Of a DNA stretch of 37,389 nucleotides, positions 32,089-37,389 are shown piece after piece. This DNA comes from an uncultured Ruminococcus sp. (GTDB lineage Bacteria; Bacillota; Clostridia; Oscillospirales; Ruminococcaceae), in NCBI GenBank assembly GCA_934463425.1, contig CAKSJP010000021.1, positions 1-37,389 on the forward strand, read 5' to 3'. Position numbers and translations under genes: made by a program. The notes under the pieces are model-generated. The model saw nothing but the letters and a program-made list of their open reading frames with translations. It ran no database searches and was not told the DNA's origin. How positions within the stretch are numbered: the stretch's first letter is position 1; the number at the start of each line of letters is the position of its first letter.

Positions 32089-33232
32089 CGCAAGCCTCCT
32101 TGTACACTTCGTACAGCTGCTCTGCCGAACGCTCCCAGGTGAACTGCGCCGCGCGCTTGGGGCCGGCTTCTTTCAGCCGCTGCCGCAGCGCCTCGTCGGT
32201 ATAGAGCCGCTCTAATCCGGCAGCAATATCCTCCGGAGAATAGGGGTCTGTGACCACTGCGTCCTCGCCAACCACCTCCGGCAGGGATGCCGCATGGGTG
32301 GTCAGCACCGGAACACCGCATGCCATCGCTTCCAGCGGCGGCATGCCGAAGCCCTCATAGATCGACGGGAACACAAATGCCAGTGCACCGCACATCAGCG
32401 GACAGAGCATCTCATCCGGTACATATTCCGTAAACTTCACCAGATCGCTCCGTCCCAGTTCCTCAGCCTTTTTGTAAATGCCGCTGTCCAGCCAGCCCTT
32501 GCCGCCGGCAAGCACCAGATACGGCGGGGTGTCCTTTCCCTGACAGAACCGGTCATAGGCTTCGATGAGCCGCTCCAGATTCTTTCGCGGCTCTACCGTC
32601 CCCAGATAGAGGAAATAGTCCCGGTCGATGCCGTACTTTTCCTTCACGGCGCGGATCTGTGCCGGGTCGTCCACCGGATGGAACTTTTCCGTATTCACGC
32701 CGCAGTATACCACGCGGATCTTGTCTGCAAACTGCGGGAAATAGCGGATGATCTCCTGCTTGGAAAACTCCGAATCCGTCACAATGCAGCTGGCGCGCTT
32801 CATGGACTTTTTCAGCCCGGTGTCCAGCATATAGCGTGTTCTGCCCCGAACGGTCTCCGGAAAGGTCTTATACACCATATCGTGCACCGTGACCACGGTT
32901 TTTCCTGCCACCTTGGGCGGTACGATATAGTTGAAAAAGTGCGTCACCTGCGCCTTGTCCCCAAAATAATGCCGATAGGATATGGGCAGAAAGTTGGACA
33001 CCAGCCGATAGATATAGCCGGACGCCTTTGCCCAGTGAGGCTTGACATTTTCCCGGAGATAGGGCTGCAGCCGCCCGATCTTGATCTCCTCATTTTTTCG
33101 GGAGAAAAATTGCAGCAGGAACTCGTCCTCCGGGTGCAGCTTGGTGAGCGCCTGGATCTGTCCCGCCTCACAATAGCCGATGCCGGTCATACGGCAGCCG
33201 ATCAGCGGCAGTACATCAAATGCAATGCGCAA
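32081..33232 (-). CDS. GT4-family glycosyltransferase
   Basis: A 383-residue GT-B glycosyltransferase resembling mannosyl/rhamnosyl transferases of the WbpY/WbaZ kind. Landmarks are KTVVTVHDMVYKTFPE, RASCIVTDSEFSKQEI, FLYLGTVEPRKNLERLIEAY and PSIYEGFGMPPLEAMACGVPV, with the Glu-x7-Glu pair. Translation begins at TTG: GGAGG lies 8 bases before it and no ATG is better placed. A 92-base gap with a hairpin separates it from gmd, so expression may be somewhat lower than that of the upstream genes. It is coupled to the next GT4 by an 8-base overlap. Confidence 0.9.
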   Translation of the reverse strand: MRIAFDVLPLIGCRMTGIGYCEAGQIQALTKLHPEDEFLLQFFSRKNEEIKIGRLQPYLRENVKPHWAKASGYIYRLVSNFLPISYRHYFGDKAQVTHFFNYIVPPKVAGKTVVTVHDMVYKTFPETVRGRTRYMLDTGLKKSMKRASCIVTDSEFSKQEIIRYFPQFADKIRVVYCGVNTEKFHPVDDPAQIRAVKEKYGIDRDYFLYLGTVEPRKNLERLIEAYDRFCQGKDTPPYLVLAGGKGWLDSGIYKKAEELGRSDLVKFTEYVPDEMLCPLMCGALAFVFPSIYEGFGMPPLEAMACGVPVLTTHAASLPEVVGEDAVVTDPYSPEDIAAGLERLYTDEALRQRLKEAGPKRAAQFTWERSAEQLYEVYKEACGE

Positions 33233-33262
33233 TCCGTATTCCTCCTTCGGTGATGATATGGA

Positions 33263-33293
33263 AACAAGGGCAGAGAAACTCTGCCCCTGTTTT
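33263..33293. terminator. Hairpin between gmd and the GT4 genes
   Basis: GGGCAGAG (33268-33275) and CTCTGCCC (33279-33286) form a stem with a 3-nt loop. TTGTTT follows on the minus strand and CTGTTTTT on the plus strand. On the operon strand it is probably a partial terminator, since no convincing new promoter is seen before the GT4 gene. Confidence 0.55.
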
Positions 33294-33324
33294 TATGATT
33301 TCATTGTCTGTTGTGATATAATGC

Positions 33325-35490
<2,166 letters not shown>

Positions 35491-35494
<4 letters not shown>

Positions 35495-36912
35495 TGGTGA
35501 TCTCCTTTCTCTTTTTCCTGTTCCTGCATCTGTATCTGTTCTTCCTGATACAACAGCTCCTGCGCATCATGGGCGTTTGCCTCTTCGTTGGTCTCGCCGG
35601 GGAACAGCGCGGTTTTCAGTGTCATCAGAATAATGCGCAGATCCAGGAAAATGGAATAGTTCTCGATGTACATCAGATCCATTTTCAATTTATCATAGGG
35701 CAGTGTATCATACAGACCGGTGACCTGCGCATAGCCGGTGAGTCCTGCCTTTACCTGAAGCCGGAATTCAAACTCCGGCATGGTCTTTTCATATTCCTGC
35801 GCCAGTTCCGGGCGCTCCGGCCGCGGCCCGACCACAGACATCTCTCCCCGGAGAATGTTGATGAGCTGGGGCAGCTCGTCCAGCCGGCACTTCCGCAGGA
35901 TGCGTCCCACTTTAGTGATGCGGCTGTCGTTTTCCTTTGCCAGCTGCGGCCCTGCCTTTTCGGCATCCACCACCATGCTCCGGAACTTATAGACGTAAAA
36001 TTCCCTGCCGTGATAGGTCAGACGCTTTTGCTTGAACAGCACCGGCCCGCCGTCATCCAATTTAATGGCGACAGCAGAAGCCAGCATCACCGGGGACAGG
36101 ATCACCAGAAAGACAACGGCAAAAGCCAGGTCAAACAGGCGCTTGCCCAGCTTTTGCTCAAAGGTGAGCCCATAGTTCCGGCACAGCAGCAGCGGTGTAT
36201 CAAACAGACGTATCTCCTCTGCGCCCCTAAGGATAATGTCGGATATTTTCGGCGCAATATACGCCCGGACATTCTGCGCAAAGCAATATTTGATGAGATC
36301 ATTGCGCAGCTTGCCGGAGACCTCACAGAGGATGATGCCCTCATACCGGGAGATCGCCTCGCGGATCTCTTCCGGCGGCGCATTGGCGCTGACAGATTCA
36401 CAGATCATATACTTGTCCACCCGGCGGCTCATTTTCAGCACCAGCTCTGCGGCATTCCGGTCGCCGTAGATGACCACCAGCTTTCGCGGCGGATAGAGCC
36501 GGAAATACAGCTTGTTGATAAGGACGATCCACAAAATCAGCACTGCCAGATCAACGATGGTCAGCAGGATCATCGGCACCGTGGCAGAAAAGTCGCGGTT
36601 CACCACGCTGATCTGAAAATAGGTCACCACATTTACACAGAAAATGGACAAGGTCTGGGAATAGAACATATCCGTTCGCTTGAGATAGCCGATCTTCAGC
36701 CCGCCAAAGGACTTGGCAAACAAAAGCACCAGCACCACATAGATCAGGATCATGACCCAGTTTCCGCGCCGATAAAAGGGCAGTAGAATGGCATCGCTAT
36801 AGCTTTCATACCACACCCAGGCAAAACCAACGGCATAAAGCCCCACCAGGAGCACTGCCGCAAAAAAGGAAAAGATGCGCTTGAACTGGTCTCGATTACA
36901 GTTATTTTTCAT
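35491..36912 (-). CDS. Polyprenyl-phosphate sugar-1-phosphate transferase (priming enzyme)
   Basis: About 473 residues. The N-terminal half has four hydrophobic segments and a Rossmann-like region (RKLVVIYGDRNAAELVLKM). The C-terminal half is the bacterial sugar transferase domain: KRLFDLAFAVVFLVILSPV, GGPVLFKQKRLTYHGREFYVYKFRSM, RKCRLDELPQLINILRGEMS and VGPRPERPEL. Such WbaP/WcaJ-type enzymes start polysaccharide repeat synthesis by loading a sugar-phosphate onto undecaprenyl phosphate at the membrane. The ATG at 36912 is chosen because the frame upstream to 37029 runs through the promoter; no strong ribosome binding site is seen. The acidic Gln/Glu-rich C-terminal tail is unusual. It is the first gene of the operon. 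Confidence 0.9.
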
Positions 36913-36961
36913 GAGAATGTTGCGGCATGTCCTGCATGCCGATCTGTCTTCCTTTCCGATC

Positions 36962-36979
36962 GTGCCGTCTGGACGGCAC
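36962..36979 (-). promoter_or_regulatory. Hairpin near the 5' end of the polysaccharide operon transcript
   Basis: GTGCCGTC and GACGGCAC are perfect 8-bp arms with a 2-bp centre, about 15 nt after the expected transcription start. It could be an operator or an mRNA 5' stabiliser. Confidence 0.4.
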
Positions 36980-36999
36980 TTCTCACAGTACACATTGCT

Positions 37000-37029
37000 A
37001 TTATAACAGACAGCACACCATTCTGTCAA
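37000..37029 (-). promoter_or_regulatory. Promoter of the polysaccharide operon
   Basis: TTGACA (37024-37029), 18 bp and TATAAT (37000-37005) on the minus strand. It precedes seven genes transcribed to the terminator at 29483. Confidence 0.8.
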
Positions 37030-37200
37030 GCAAAATCCATAAAGTGCAATGAATTACGCGCCGATCTGTGCTTTTTTTTGCACAAAATGACGGTCACAGA
37101 AGGCATTCCCCCAGAATATGCCCCAAAAAGACAAAAGGCATGCCGCCGCGCACCTCTGTCAGACAAGTATATTTCGGCGCAGCTTTCCCGATCACCGCCC

Positions 37201-37228
37201 AAAAAGCCTCTCACCAATGGCGAGAGGC
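37201..37228 (-). terminator. Terminator of a gene right of the window
   Basis: GCCTCTC (37206-37212) and GAGAGGC (37222-37228) form a 7-bp stem followed on the minus strand by five T. It would stop leftward transcription entering from beyond the window before the polysaccharide promoter. No gene is supported between 37030 and 37260. Confidence 0.55.
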
Positions 37229-37261
37229 TGAAAGACTACTTGAGCAGCACCGCACAAAACT

Positions 37262-37389
37262 TAAGGCAATACCGCACAAAGATTGTGCGACAGATGCGTC
37301 GTCAAATTTTTTGTCAGATGAAACAAAAAGCGGAGTGAATACTTGATGTATTCACGAGCATTTTTGTGAAATATGACGGGAAATTTGCA
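37262..37389. repeat. Possible dispersed hairpin-rich repeat, running off the window
   Basis: This stretch has two perfect small hairpins, GCACAA/TTGTGC (37274-37288) and GTGAATAC/GTATTCAC (37335-37355), and is non-coding by eye despite short open frames. Its sequence around TAAGGCAATACCGCAC resembles intergenic repeats I associate with Ruminococcus-type genomes, but only one copy is in the window, so this is a recollection and not shown here. Confidence 0.3.

Noticed and set aside
36912..37029. N-terminal extension of the priming transferase with CxxC pairs resembling a zinc ribbon
   Set aside because: The extension overlaps a TTGACA-18-TATAAT promoter and a hairpin, and its first codons have no ribosome binding site; the ATG at 36912 is preferred, though its own site is weak.

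Overview
The window looks like the chromosome of a Gram-positive gut anaerobe of the class Clostridia, most likely Ruminococcus-like (Oscillospiraceae). This is inferred from the moderately high GC housekeeping genes, near-consensus sigma-A promoters (TTGACA-17-TATAAT) in front of most transcription units, strong AGGAGG-type ribosome binding sites, a sortase-anchored Thr-rich surface protein with Cna_B-like domains, and an integrated element of the kind common in gut Firmicutes. No rRNA, tRNA or CRISPR array was seen. All family names come from reading motifs by eye; no database search was run.

Left chromosomal part (1-6457): the 5' five-sixths of rpoB on the minus strand with its own promoter and a structured leader, then a divergent comM/yifB and rodA/ftsW pair closed by a strong bidirectional terminator.

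Integrated element (6458-18545, about 12.1 kb): bounded by an identical 14-bp direct repeat (ATTATTCCCACTCG). The right copy covers the last codons and stop of guaA, so the element sits in the 3' end of the GMP synthase gene and leaves it intact. The backbone reads leftward as xis, int (tyrosine recombinase), mobC-like, a RepA-like RecA-fold ATPase, a structured oriT/iteron region, a MobV relaxase and a TnpV-like gene. There is no conjugation apparatus, so it is an integrative mobilizable element rather than an ICE. Its AT-rich cargo is defence-like. At the right end is an ApeA-type HEPN protein. In the middle are an EcoRI-family adenine methyltransferase and a DUF262-HNH nuclease with a divergent HTH regulator and palindromic operators. 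At the left end is a two-gene operon of a DUF6414-like protein and a single-ring ClpA/B-type AAA+ unfoldase, which I regard as the best candidate for an undescribed system.

Right chromosomal part (18533-29522): guaA; a small ABM-family monooxygenase and a YczE-like membrane protein; a decayed GGDEF gene; a possible 40-residue gene; an SDR oxidoreductase; a DEDDh exonuclease; pspA with a translationally coupled 52-residue membrane protein; and a 1,425-residue cell-wall protein with a roughly 400-residue Thr stalk.

Polysaccharide operon (29545-37029, minus strand): one promoter at the right drives a priming sugar-phosphate transferase, then manC, gmd, two GT4 glycosyltransferases, rmd and a coiled-coil protein. 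ManC, Gmd and Rmd together form the GDP-mannose to GDP-D-rhamnose route, so the product is probably a D-rhamnose-containing surface polysaccharide. Transport and polymerisation genes are not in the window. The last 130 bases look like one side of a dispersed hairpin-rich repeat.
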